Below are positions 42,937 to 51,183 of a stretch of 64,000 bases of DNA, in pieces (position 1 is the first letter of the stretch; each line of letters starts with the position of its first letter). The notes beneath the pieces are model-generated. The model was given only the letters and a program-made list of their open reading frames with translations, was not told the origin of the DNA and searched no databases. The position numbers and the translations under genes are program-made. This DNA comes from an uncultured Candidatus Planktophila sp. (GTDB lineage Bacteria > Actinomycetota > Actinomycetes > Nanopelagicales > Nanopelagicaceae), in NCBI GenBank assembly GCA_937975715.1, contig CALJUA010000080.1, forward strand, positions 1 to 64,000, read 5' to 3'.

Positions 42937-44232
42937 GAAGTCGTTCAGCACCTTTACGCCGAACTTCAAACCGTCGACCGGTACTCGCTCATCTACGCCG
43001 TGAAATAGCGCCATAAAGTCGAGATCAGGCGGAAGTCGCAGTGGGCTAAATCCATATCCGATGATGCCGAGCTCAGAAAGTGCTTTGTTATCGGTTCCAC
43101 CGCTCATTGTGTAAGGAACAGGAATGCCTTCTGGATCTTCGCGCACAATGGCGGCACACATAGCCTCGACGAGTGGGCCACCGAATTCAACCTCTAGGGC
43201 GATGTCGTGGGTAAGGGTCTCGATGCGAATATCAGGACCGACAATTTCGCGAATTGTCTTATTGAGTTCATCTTCGTATCCTGGCAAGAAGCGTCCATCT
43301 ACTGTTGCACTAGCGCTCCCCGGGATGACATTGGCTTTGTAGCCAGCCTCAAGAATTGTTGGATTGGCAGTGTTCTGCAACGTCGCACCGATCATGCGTG
43401 CAGTTGGTCCGATCTCTTTCAAAAGTGGACGAAGGTCATTTTCATCGTAGGGCTTGCCAGTGGCCTCGGCGATTCGCTTGAAAAGAAGCTTTACTGTCTT
43501 GGTATAACGCTGTGGCCATTCGAAACGACCTATTTTGGCAACTGCCTCAGAGAGCGCTGTCAGTGCATTTTCATCGTTCATCATTGAACCATGTCCTGCC
43601 CGACCATCGGCGGTGAGTTTCATCCAGTGAATACCCTTTTGTGCAGCCTCTACAAAGTAGAGACGCTTTCCATCTCCGACAGTCACTGAGAATCCACCAA
43701 CCTCCGAAATCGCCTCAGTGCAACCTGCGAAAACTTCAGGATGATTTGCAGTCATATAGCGAGAGCCGTAGCTGCTTCCAGCTTCTTCATCTGCAAAGAA
43801 TGCGAGAACGATATTGCGTGGTGGCTTGTATCCAGAGCGCGCCCAACGACGAACAATTGCGAGCAACATTGCATCGACATTCTTCATATCAACTGCGCCG
43901 CGTCCCCAAATCATTCCATCCTTGATAACTGCTCCGAAAGGATCGACGCTCCAATCATCTGCATTAGCTGGAACAACATCGATGTGTCCGTGTACGACAA
44001 GTCCTGGTCGTGTTGTGTCTGCTCCTTCGATATTGGCAATGACGTTGCAACGATTCGGAGCTGATTCATAAATCTTCGCGCTAATTCCAACTTCGGCAAG
44101 CGATGCAACGACGTATTCTGCAACTGCCTTCTCATCGCCTTTACCTTCTCCATAGTTGACAGAGGGGATACGAATGAGGTCCTGACAGATTGAGATCGTC
44201 TCGTCTTCTAGCGTTGCAAAATCGTTGGTCAT
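42922..44232 (-). CDS. M20 family metallopeptidase
   Basis: A 436-residue zinc aminoacylase/dipeptidase-type enzyme. Metal ligands and catalytic acids appear in order: VVHGHIDVVPA, WGRGAVDMKN, FADEEAGSSYG, and the late His in LFHGVDERV. The position and sequence fit Rv2141c-like proteins (sometimes called DapE2), but the true substrate is open. The start ATG at 44232 (MTNDFATLED) is preferred on family length; ATG 44250 and upstream codons are in frame. GAGAAT lies 6 bases before, a near match to the leaderless box. Confidence 0.85.
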   Translation of the reverse strand: MTNDFATLEDETISICQDLIRIPSVNYGEGKGDEKAVAEYVVASLAEVGISAKIYESAPNRCNVIANIEGADTTRPGLVVHGHIDVVPANADDWSVDPFGAVIKDGMIWGRGAVDMKNVDAMLLAIVRRWARSGYKPPRNIVLAFFADEEAGSSYGSRYMTANHPEVFAGCTEAISEVGGFSVTVGDGKRLYFVEAAQKGIHWMKLTADGRAGHGSMMNDENALTALSEAVAKIGRFEWPQRYTKTVKLLFKRIAEATGKPYDENDLRPLLKEIGPTARMIGATLQNTANPTILEAGYKANVIPGSASATVDGRFLPGYEDELNKTIREIVGPDIRIETLTHDIALEVEFGGPLVEAMCAAIVREDPEGIPVPYTMSGGTDNKALSELGIIGYGFSPLRLPPDLDFMALFHGVDERVPVDGLKFGVKVLNDFLENC

Positions 44233-44357
44233 GGCTGCATTCTCTACCATTACCGGGCAAGTGCCCCTATTTTGCGTGTGAGGCGAGGCATTGCTATCCT
44301 TGCCGAGGTAATTCACCCCCATCACATAGGCTGTGCTTATTCGTGGCGGGGACACTC

Positions 44358-44441
44358 GTCCGGGTGGCGGAATTGGCAGACGCGCTAGCTTGAGGTGCTA
44401 GTTCTCGCAAGGGATTAGGGGTTCAAGTCCCCTTTCGGACA
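44358..44441 (+). tRNA. tRNA-Leu (anticodon GAG)
   Basis: An 84-base type II tRNA. The acceptor GTCCGGG at 44358-44364 pairs with TTCGGAC at the 3' end, the anticodon stem CTAGC/GCTAG encloses loop TTGAGGT with anticodon GAG, a long variable arm follows, and the T arm reads GGGGTTCAAGTCCCC. CCA is not encoded. It reads CTC/CTT codons. Confidence 0.95.
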
Positions 44442-44458
44442 CAAGGATGGAGCGCTGT

Positions 44459-44986
44459 ATGCAACTTCAACAGGCTCTCGCACTCATACGAGATATACCT
44501 GATTTCCCCGCTCCAGGGATTCTCTTCAAGGACATCACTCCGCTCCTCTCTAACGCTGCAGCTTTTGACGCAGTCACGAATGAACTCGCAGGAGACTCAA
44601 CCACATATTCGCATGTCGTTGGCGTTGAAGCTCGTGGATTTATCTTGGGCGCTGCAATCGCATCGAAGGTTCATAAGGGTTTCGTGCCACTGCGCAAGGC
44701 TGGAAAGCTCCCCCACATAACGATTTCAAAGAGCTATGGTCTTGAATACGGCACCGATGTCATCGAGGCGCATATTGATGCAGTCGTATCAGGTGATGAA
44801 GTTCTTCTTGTTGATGATGTACTTGCGACTGGCGGGACGCTGATCGCATCCATTGAATTAATTGAGGAACTCGGTGCATCAATTTCAGAAGTAGTTGTTC
44901 TCTATGAAATTCGAGCGCTACAGGGTCGTGAACGCATTCTCGCCAGGTTTCCACATATATCTATTCGCGCGGTGGTTGCCGAGTAA
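44459..44986 (+). CDS. apt: Adenine phosphoribosyltransferase
   Basis: A 175-residue salvage enzyme that makes AMP from adenine and PRPP. Family motifs are IRDIPDFPAPGILFKDITPLL (start), VEARGFILGAA and the PRPP loop LLVDDVLATGGTLIAS. The ATG at 44459 has GGAG 6 bases upstream; the in-frame ATG at 44447 is an alternative. It follows the tRNA by 17 bases and its TAA abuts the next gene. Confidence 0.94.
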   Translation: MQLQQALALIRDIPDFPAPGILFKDITPLLSNAAAFDAVTNELAGDSTTYSHVVGVEARGFILGAAIASKVHKGFVPLRKAGKLPHITISKSYGLEYGTDVIEAHIDAVVSGDEVLLVDDVLATGGTLIASIELIEELGASISEVVVLYEIRALQGRERILARFPHISIRAVVAE

Positions 44987-46837
44987 ATGCGTATTCCTCA
45001 GATTCAGGCTCTCCGAGCACTCGCTGCAATTCTCGTACTTCTCTTCCATGCCAACTTAGTTGGTGGTGGATATATCGGCGTCGACATCTTCTATGTCATC
45101 TCTGGTTACTTGATCACAGGTTTAATAGTGCGAGAGATTGAAGAACGCGGTGAGTTGGACTTTAAGGCTTTCTATCTCAGACGTATCAAGAGACTTCTTC
45201 CGACTTCATTTTCAATTCTTATGGTTACTGCACTTGTCTCGTGGTACTTGTATCCCGGCACCATGCGAGAAGAACTCGGCAAGCACATCTTCGCTGCGGC
45301 TATCTATGTTTCCAACTTCCTCTTTGCTTTCTGGCAGATGGATTACCAGAACCTCAATGCGATTCCACCGGTTGTTGTGCACTTCTGGTCCCTCGCTGTG
45401 GAAGAGCAGTTCTATCTCTTCTGGCCCGTCATTGTTCTACTCGGATTCAAAGCTGGTGGACGTAGGAACCTCTTCAAAGTCATTGGCTTGATCACTATCG
45501 CGTCTTTTCTCTTCAGTCTCTATCTCACCGAACACTCTCCTATTTGGGCCTTCTACTCATTGCCGACTCGTGCATGGGAACTTGGAATCGGTGCGCTCCT
45601 TCTAGCTATTCCGAAGAAGTACAAACTCTCGCTCTTCTATCCGTGGGCAGCTCTTGCACTCATTGTTTACGCATCCCTCTTCTACACCGATAAAACTCCA
45701 TTCCCAGGCACTGCAGCAATTGCGCCAGTAATTGGAACTGCAGCTGCTATCGCATCAATTTCTTCATGGCCACGGATTCTCAACTACTTCAGCAATCTTC
45801 GTTTCACTCAATGGCTCGGAGAGATTTCCTATCCTCTCTATCTGTGGCATTGGCCCCTACTCGTTATTCCTATGGTGTATCTCGGGCGCGGACTTCATAT
45901 CTACGAACGTGGTCTGGCGATTATCGGAACTCTCCTCCTTGCGGATCTGACTCACAGATATATCGAACAACCGCTTCGACATATTTCGCTATCTCCAAAG
46001 AAAATCATCTCTGGAGCGGTGATCGCTTCTATCGTCGCGACTGGTACTGGACTTGCTATCTCAGCAAGTGCTAACAACACAATCACATTGAGCACTGGTG
46101 AGAGCTACTCGCTTGAAGAGGTTATGGCTAAGCCTCAGGTCTACCTCGATGACTGCCATGTCAATAATGGAGAGACTCTCTCTGGCGATTGCACTTACGG
46201 TCCCGATAGCCCAACAAAGGTTATTCTCTTTGGAGACTCACACGCCGCGCAATGGATGCCGGTCCTCGAGGAACTCGCATACAAGAAGAACTTTCAACTG
46301 ATCTCTTTGACTAAATCTGCATGTCCTGGACCTGCTGTCGTAAAGGTTGAGACTGGTGAATATAAGAATGCAGATTGCTCCGAGTGGCGCAAGAATTCAA
46401 TCGAACGAATTCGAGCGACCAAGCCAATGGCCGTGATTGTCATTGGAATGCAACACTTTGAAGTTCCGTCAGGTTATACAAGTCGCGCTGATTGGTGGAG
46501 AGAAGGTCAGGCAAAGACTTTTGCTGCGCTAGAGGGATCCTCTAAACACATCATTTATCTTGCAGATACGCCTCATCCTTTGCGCGATATTCCAAGCTGT
46601 GTTGCTGCGGGGCGTATTGATAAGTGCAATACAACTGAACCGTCAGAGGTGATCTTCTCCCCAGGCTGGCAGCAGATAAATCCAACCTCATGGTTCTGCG
46701 CGCAGACTTGTCCTGCAGTTATCGATGGCGTCGTGGTTTATCGTGATGCGTCGCACATCAGTGTTCGTGGAGCTAAATTGGTAGAGCCACAATTACTCAG
46801 CACTCTGCTTTCGCTCGGTCTCTTCGCTTCAAAGTGA
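44987..46837 (+). CDS. Acyltransferase-3 / SGNH O-acetyltransferase
   Basis: A 616-residue membrane protein of the OafA/YrhL type. The first 370 residues contain about ten hydrophobic spans with the family motifs RALAAILVLLFHAN, GVDIFYVISGYLITG, FYLRRIKRLLPT and FWSLAVEEQFYLFWP. The C-terminal extracytoplasmic domain is SGNH-like: nucleophile in LFGDSHAAQWMP and Asp-x-x-His in YRDASHISVRG, with four conserved Cys pairs likely. It would O-acetylate a cell-envelope glycan. Its ATG directly follows the apt stop. Confidence 0.88.
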   Translation: MRIPQIQALRALAAILVLLFHANLVGGGYIGVDIFYVISGYLITGLIVREIEERGELDFKAFYLRRIKRLLPTSFSILMVTALVSWYLYPGTMREELGKHIFAAAIYVSNFLFAFWQMDYQNLNAIPPVVVHFWSLAVEEQFYLFWPVIVLLGFKAGGRRNLFKVIGLITIASFLFSLYLTEHSPIWAFYSLPTRAWELGIGALLLAIPKKYKLSLFYPWAALALIVYASLFYTDKTPFPGTAAIAPVIGTAAAIASISSWPRILNYFSNLRFTQWLGEISYPLYLWHWPLLVIPMVYLGRGLHIYERGLAIIGTLLLADLTHRYIEQPLRHISLSPKKIISGAVIASIVATGTGLAISASANNTITLSTGESYSLEEVMAKPQVYLDDCHVNNGETLSGDCTYGPDSPTKVILFGDSHAAQWMPVLEELAYKKNFQLISLTKSACPGPAVVKVETGEYKNADCSEWRKNSIERIRATKPMAVIVIGMQHFEVPSGYTSRADWWREGQAKTFAALEGSSKHIIYLADTPHPLRDIPSCVAAGRIDKCNTTEPSEVIFSPGWQQINPTSWFCAQTCPAVIDGVVVYRDASHISVRGAKLVEPQLLSTLLSLGLFASK

Positions 46838-46870
46838 GATTTTCTCTAGCTCTCGTGGCAGGATGTCACC

Positions 46871-47518
46871 ATGGCTGAGCTCATTTACTACTGCGGAACG
46901 ATGGATAGCGGAAAGTCGACGCTCGCCTTACAGACAGCCCATAACCACCAGAGTCGCGGACGCGGTGGTTTGATCTTTACAAGTCATGACCGTGCGGGTT
47001 CTGGCGTCATCTCATCACGACTAGGTCTTCAAAGCCCTGCCATTGAAGTTGTTCCGGGTTTCGATATTCATAAGTTAGTCGTTGACAAACTTTCTATGGG
47101 TGAGCGCATCGATTACATTATTTGTGATGAGGCTCAATTCTATGAACCCAATCAGATAGATGGCCTTGCTCGAATTGTCGATGGCCTCGGAATTGATGTC
47201 TATGCCTTTGGGATTCTCGCGGACTTTAGAACCAAGCTCTTTCCTGGTTCTGCTCGTCTCGTTGAATTGGCTGATCGAGTAAATACGCTGCAAGTAGAGG
47301 CGCTCTGTTGGTGTGGTTCACGCGCAACTCACAATGCACGTACCGTCAACGGTGTGATGGTGACGGAAGGCGAACAGGTAGTTGTTGGTGATGTCAGCAA
47401 GAGCGAGGAAGTTGCCTATGAAGTTCTCTGTCGGCGCCACCATATGCGCCAAGTAACAGCACGTGCATCACGAGCGGGACATATCTCAACTGACCCGCTA
47501 CCTTTCGGCGATAAATAG
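46871..47518 (+). CDS. tdk: Thymidine kinase
   Basis: A 215-residue type II thymidine kinase. The P-loop is CGTMDSGKSTLA at residues 8-19, Walker B-like ICDEAQFYEP, and the lasso/zinc region with CWCGSR and CRRHH. It salvages thymidine to dTMP. Many actinobacteria such as mycobacteria lack this gene, so its presence suggests dependence on external nucleosides. CAGGAT lies 6 bases before the ATG (a near match to the leaderless box). The stop directly abuts the convergent DUF554 stop. Confidence 0.93.
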   Translation: MAELIYYCGTMDSGKSTLALQTAHNHQSRGRGGLIFTSHDRAGSGVISSRLGLQSPAIEVVPGFDIHKLVVDKLSMGERIDYIICDEAQFYEPNQIDGLARIVDGLGIDVYAFGILADFRTKLFPGSARLVELADRVNTLQVEALCWCGSRATHNARTVNGVMVTEGEQVVVGDVSKSEEVAYEVLCRRHHMRQVTARASRAGHISTDPLPFGDK

Positions 47519-48250
47519 TTAGAAAGCGTGCACCACAGTGGCAATGACTGGTGCCAAGAAGAGCGCCGGTAAAAGATTGGCAACTGCAACCTTCTTAATA
47601 TCCAGAAGTCTCAAGCCGATTCCAACCAACATCAAACCACCACAGATCGTCATGGCGTCGATTTGATATTGATCGAGAACGTTTCCAGCGAGCCATCCGA
47701 TCAACGTCCAAGCTCCTTGATAGATGCCGAGCGGGATAATCGAAGCTGCGACTCCCCACCCAAGCGTTGAAGCAAAAGCCATAGCAGCAAAGAAGTCGAG
47801 TGATGATTTCAAGAGGAGCTGATCGATTCCTTGCGACATTCCATCGCTAATACTGCCCAAGATTGCCAAGGGGCCGATCAAGAAGAGCAGCGATGCGGTG
47901 ACAAAACCTTCAACAAACGGGCTATCTGCTGATGCCTTAAATTTCTTGCGGAGAGTCTCGCCAAAGAAATCGAGGCGGCTCTCTAACTTTAGTGCTGTAC
48001 CTATAAACCCACCTAAAAGCATTGTGAGCAGAATGACGAGAAGCGGCGATCCCTTAGGAAGCGCACCAATAAATTCACGGGACCACAGTGGAATGAGAGC
48101 TCCAACTGCACCAAGGATTGTGATGAGACCGAGAACATCTGTAATCGACTTTTGAGATTGCGTGCGCAAACGATGGCCAACCGCAATACCAATTGATGCC
48201 CCGATAACAATCGCAACTAAATTAATAACGGTGCCTAATCCGATAAACAT
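47519..48250 (-). CDS. DUF554 family membrane protein
   Basis: A 243-residue protein with about seven hydrophobic segments. The start IGLGTVINLVAIVIGASIG and Gly-rich repeats (LLGGFIGTAL, GGLMLVGIGLRLL) are typical of DUF554 (YdfK-like). A transport or channel role is possible but not established. The ATG at 48250 has TATACT exactly 6 bases upstream and no usable leader. It is divergent from the YczE-like gene with only 22 bases between start codons. Confidence 0.87.
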   Translation of the reverse strand: MFIGLGTVINLVAIVIGASIGIAVGHRLRTQSQKSITDVLGLITILGAVGALIPLWSREFIGALPKGSPLLVILLTMLLGGFIGTALKLESRLDFFGETLRKKFKASADSPFVEGFVTASLLFLIGPLAILGSISDGMSQGIDQLLLKSSLDFFAAMAFASTLGWGVAASIIPLGIYQGAWTLIGWLAGNVLDQYQIDAMTICGGLMLVGIGLRLLDIKKVAVANLLPALFLAPVIATVVHAF

Positions 48251-48256
48251 CTCCGC

Positions 48257-48262
48257 AGTATA
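48257..48262 (-). promoter_or_regulatory. Leaderless -10 element (TATACT) for DUF554 gene
   Basis: Minus-strand TATACT ends 6 bases before the ATG at 48250. It overlaps the opposing -10 element by 2 bp (48261-48262). Confidence 0.65.
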
Positions 48263-48266
48263 GACT
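48261..48266 (+). promoter_or_regulatory. Leaderless -10 element (TAGACT) for YczE-like gene
   Basis: TAGACT ends 6 bases before the ATG at 48273 and shares its first two bases with the opposing -10 element. The joint sequence AGTATAGACT is nearly self-complementary. Confidence 0.65.
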
Positions 48267-48272
48267 CCAGGA

Positions 48273-48935
48273 ATGCGCTCACTGCTGAAGTTTATCGCTC
48301 CACATAAGACGATTCCACATACTCCCTGGCGTGCAGATCACCGCTGGCAGCTATCTCCGCAGCGAGTAGCAATCCTCTTCTTTGGCCTAGCGATTTTCGG
48401 CCTCGGTGATTCTTTATTAGTGCAAGGCAATGTCGGAAATGCTCCATGGACAGTATTTGCACAGGGCCTCTCTTTGAAAACGGATTGGCCACTCGGCATA
48501 TCTACAGCTGTTATTTCTCTCTGTGTTCTCCTTGTGTGGATTCCATTGAGAGAGAAACCCGGATTCGGAACGCTCGCAAATATTCTCTTAATTGCTTTTT
48601 TTATTCAGGTGGGTATTTCAATTTTCCCACTTCAGCACTCGCTCATTTCAGGAGTTCTCTATGACCTCGTTGGAATCACTCTTGTAGGAATTGGATCTGC
48701 TCTCTACATCACCTGTGGTCTTGGACCTGGACCTCGCGATGGCGCAATGACTGGCCTACATCGCGTGACCGGTGTTCGCGTCGGTCGAGTTCGTCTAGGG
48801 ATAGAGGTCACAGTTCTGGCAATTGGATGGCTTATGGGTGGCACCGTAGGGGTGGGAACTCTCCTCTTTGCTCTCTTCATCGGCGAATCTATAGCGATTT
48901 CTCTAGGCGTAGTGGCGCGCCTGACCGGTCGGTAA
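48273..48935 (+). CDS. YczE/YitT-like membrane protein
   Basis: A 220-residue integral membrane protein with five or six hydrophobic spans. Family phrases are GLGDSLLVQGNVGNAPWTVFAQGL, broken here for length, and LYITCGLGPGPRDGAMTGLHR. Members are uncharacterised; a transporter-like fold is suspected. The ATG at 48273 is set by TAGACT 6 bases upstream. Overlapping promoters with the divergent DUF554 gene imply that RNA polymerase cannot serve both at once. Confidence 0.85.
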   Translation: MRSLLKFIAPHKTIPHTPWRADHRWQLSPQRVAILFFGLAIFGLGDSLLVQGNVGNAPWTVFAQGLSLKTDWPLGISTAVISLCVLLVWIPLREKPGFGTLANILLIAFFIQVGISIFPLQHSLISGVLYDLVGITLVGIGSALYITCGLGPGPRDGAMTGLHRVTGVRVGRVRLGIEVTVLAIGWLMGGTVGVGTLLFALFIGESIAISLGVVARLTGR

Positions 48936-48948
48936 TAACCACTTCTCC

Positions 48949-49035
48949 TAAACTACGGGTATTCCCTCGGTCTGTGAGCCGTCATTTCACACGGGGTCGC
49001 AAACACCCCCGTTAACAAAATCAGGAAGGTCGACC
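48949..49035 (+). promoter_or_regulatory. Structured 5' leader of the purine permease
   Basis: Unlike most genes nearby, this permease has an apparent leader. TAAACT at 48949-48954 is a plausible -10, giving a leader of about 75 bases. It can fold two hairpins: TGTGA (48973-48977) with TCACA (48987-48991), and ACGGGG (48991-48996) with CCCCGT (49007-49012). The two share base 48991 and so may compete. AGGAAGG lies 6 bases before the ATG. It does not match the purine riboswitch core I know; a ligand-sensing role is speculative. Confidence 0.4.
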
Positions 49036-50490
49036 ATGCTCGATAGTTTCTTCAAAATATCTGAACGTGGATCCACAGTAGGTCGTGAGGTACGAGGCGG
49101 TCTCGTCACATTCTTCACAATGGCATATATCGTGGTCCTCAACCCACTCATCATTGGTTACACACCAGATAAGTACGGCAATTTCATTGGCGGCACCAAG
49201 GAGCCTCAGATTGCGTTGATTGCAGCTGCTACTGCGCTCGTCGCCGGTATTCTCACAATTCTTATGGGCGTCGTAGGACGTTATCCACTCGCTCTCGCTA
49301 CAGGACTTGGCTTGAACACATTTGTTGCAGTTGTTATTGCAAAGCAAATGTCCTGGGCAGATGCAATGGGACTAATTGTCCTTGAGGGCTTGATTATCAC
49401 AGTTCTCGTACTTACAGGTTTCCGCACTGCAGTATTTAAGGCAGTTCCTAGCCAACTTAAAATTGCAATCTCTGTAGGTATCGGTCTCTTTATCGCTCTT
49501 ATCGGTCTCGTAGATGCAGGCTTTGTTCGCAAGACCCCTGGCACAGGTCCAGTACCTGTCACTCTCGGCTATGACGGACAACTAGTTGGTTGGCCAGTAG
49601 TGATCTTTGCCCTCGGACTCTTCCTCATGATCGCACTTATGGTCAAGAAGACCAAGGGTGCCCTTCTCATTGGAATCGCCGTGGCTACTATCGCCGCTGT
49701 TATTGCTGAGAAGGCATTTAAAATCGGTCCAAACTTCATTCCTGGTGGAAATGCAGATGGCAGCAACTTTGTAAATCCAAAGGGTTGGGGCCTCAATGTT
49801 CCTTCGCTACCTAAGGAAGTTATTGCAACTCCAGATTTCAGCCTCCTTGGTCAATTCAGCCTCTTCGGTGGCTTTGCTGAAATCAGTATCATCGCAGCGG
49901 CGCTTCTTGTGTTCACTCTCCTTCTCTCAGATTTCTTCGACACAGTAGGAACAGTGACTGCTATTGGTCATGAAGGTGGATTGATTGACAAGGATGGCAA
50001 CATTCCTTACAACGAGCAGATTCTTCTGGTTGACTCACTCGGAGCAGTTGCAGGTGGAGCAGCAAGCATCTCGTCTAACACCAGCTACATCGAATCAGCT
50101 TCAGGTGTTGGCGAAGGAGCTCGCACTGGTCTCGCATCAGTAGTCACAGGTGTCTGCTTCCTTCTCACAACTCTCTTCGCACCATTGGTTGCGATGATTC
50201 CTTATGAGGCAGCGACACCAGCTCTTATCGTCGTTGGTTTCTTGATGATGACTCAGATCAGCGGTATCGACTGGTCAGATTATGGAATCGCAATTCCTGC
50301 ATTCCTCACAATCATCTTGATGCCATTCACATACAACATCACAGTGGGTATCGGAGCAGGCTTCATCACTCACGTTGTTGTTCGTTCATTGCAGGGTCGT
50401 CGCAAGGAGATTCATCCTTTGCTTCTCCTCGTTGCCGGACTCTTTATTGTCTACTTCTTACAGTCACCAATCGACACTTGGGTAGGTTAA
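49036..50490 (+). CDS. Purine (guanine/hypoxanthine) permease, NCS2/AzgA type
   Basis: A 484-residue membrane transporter with about 12-14 hydrophobic segments. The start FKISERGSTVGREVRGGLVTFFTMAYIVVLNP (quoted in part as RGGLVTFFTMAYI) and LLSDFFDTVGTVTAIGHEGG are AzgA hallmarks. Substrate likely hypoxanthine, guanine or adenine. With apt and tdk nearby it suggests a nucleobase/nucleoside uptake and salvage set. A bidirectional hairpin terminator follows. Confidence 0.9.
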   Translation: MLDSFFKISERGSTVGREVRGGLVTFFTMAYIVVLNPLIIGYTPDKYGNFIGGTKEPQIALIAAATALVAGILTILMGVVGRYPLALATGLGLNTFVAVVIAKQMSWADAMGLIVLEGLIITVLVLTGFRTAVFKAVPSQLKIAISVGIGLFIALIGLVDAGFVRKTPGTGPVPVTLGYDGQLVGWPVVIFALGLFLMIALMVKKTKGALLIGIAVATIAAVIAEKAFKIGPNFIPGGNADGSNFVNPKGWGLNVPSLPKEVIATPDFSLLGQFSLFGGFAEISIIAAALLVFTLLLSDFFDTVGTVTAIGHEGGLIDKDGNIPYNEQILLVDSLGAVAGGAASISSNTSYIESASGVGEGARTGLASVVTGVCFLLTTLFAPLVAMIPYEAATPALIVVGFLMMTQISGIDWSDYGIAIPAFLTIILMPFTYNITVGIGAGFITHVVVRSLQGRRKEIHPLLLLVAGLFIVYFLQSPIDTWVG

Positions 50491-50506
50491 TAAGTTAGAA
50501 ATACAA

Positions 50507-50540
50507 ACACCCCTGAGGAGAAATCTTCAGGGGTGTTTTT
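50507..50540. terminator. Bidirectional hairpin terminator between permease and ung
   Basis: A perfect 10-bp stem (ACACCCCTGA at 50507-50516, TCAGGGGTGT at 50527-50536) is followed by TTTT on the plus strand and by an A/T-rich run on the minus strand side. It is the only clear protein-gene terminator in the window and serves the convergent genes on both sides. Confidence 0.9.
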
Positions 50541-51179
50541 CTATAACTGCCAATTTATCGGCTCTAAGCCCTTTTCAACCAGAAGCCTATTCACCTGCGA
50601 AAATGGTCGGGAACCAAAGAAACCTCGGCGCGCTGATAAAGGGCTTGGGTGCGCCGATTCAATTCTGCATTCAAAGAGTGGCGCTAATTCACGGGCGTTC
50701 TTTCCCCACAAGATAGCGACAACTTCCCTCCTTGAAAGTTCGAGTGCAACATCGTGAGTGAATTCCCGCCAACCATGAGTGAGATGGACATTGCTCTCCC
50801 CGACTATTGTCGTGAGAGTCCTATTGAGAAGTAAGACTCCCCTCTCGCTCCATGGAGAGAGATCATTGGATATTGGATTCGGATATCCAAGATCTTCAAC
50901 GTACTCTTTAAAGATATTGCGCAACGATGCTGGAAGAGGGTTGCCTGGAAGAGTTGAGAACGCCAGTCCGTCGGCTACTCCCTCACCGGGATAAGGATCT
51001 TGCCCAAGGATGAGGACTTTCACATCACCGAGTGGCTGCTTGAATGCACGAAAGACATCCGCTCGCGCAGGCGCAATATCTAGCCCTGATAATGATTCAA
51101 AAATCCTGTTGATGCGTTCTTCATTCCGCTCAAATAATGGTTTCCAACTAAGGTGAACTTCTGAAAAATCGAACTTCAT
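50541..51179 (-). CDS. ung: Uracil-DNA glycosylase
   Basis: A 212-residue family 1 UDG that removes uracil from DNA. Catalytic motif ILGQDPYPGEGVADGLAF and the His loop SAHPSPLSARRGF are intact. The start at ATG 51179 (MKFDFSEVHLSWKPLF) is preferred because it lies 4 bases after the ABC gene stop and matches family length; a longer in-frame start at 51278 would overlap that gene by 95 bases. Confidence 0.95.
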   Translation of the reverse strand: MKFDFSEVHLSWKPLFERNEERINRIFESLSGLDIAPARADVFRAFKQPLGDVKVLILGQDPYPGEGVADGLAFSTLPGNPLPASLRNIFKEYVEDLGYPNPISNDLSPWSERGVLLLNRTLTTIVGESNVHLTHGWREFTHDVALELSRREVVAILWGKNARELAPLFECRIESAHPSPLSARRGFFGSRPFSQVNRLLVEKGLEPINWQL

Positions 51180-51183
51180 ATCT

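Noticed and set aside
44286..44441. tRNA-Leu as an integration site
   Set aside because: No integrase, direct repeat of the tRNA 3' end or foreign gene block is nearby; xerD at 8741 is the housekeeping recombinase.
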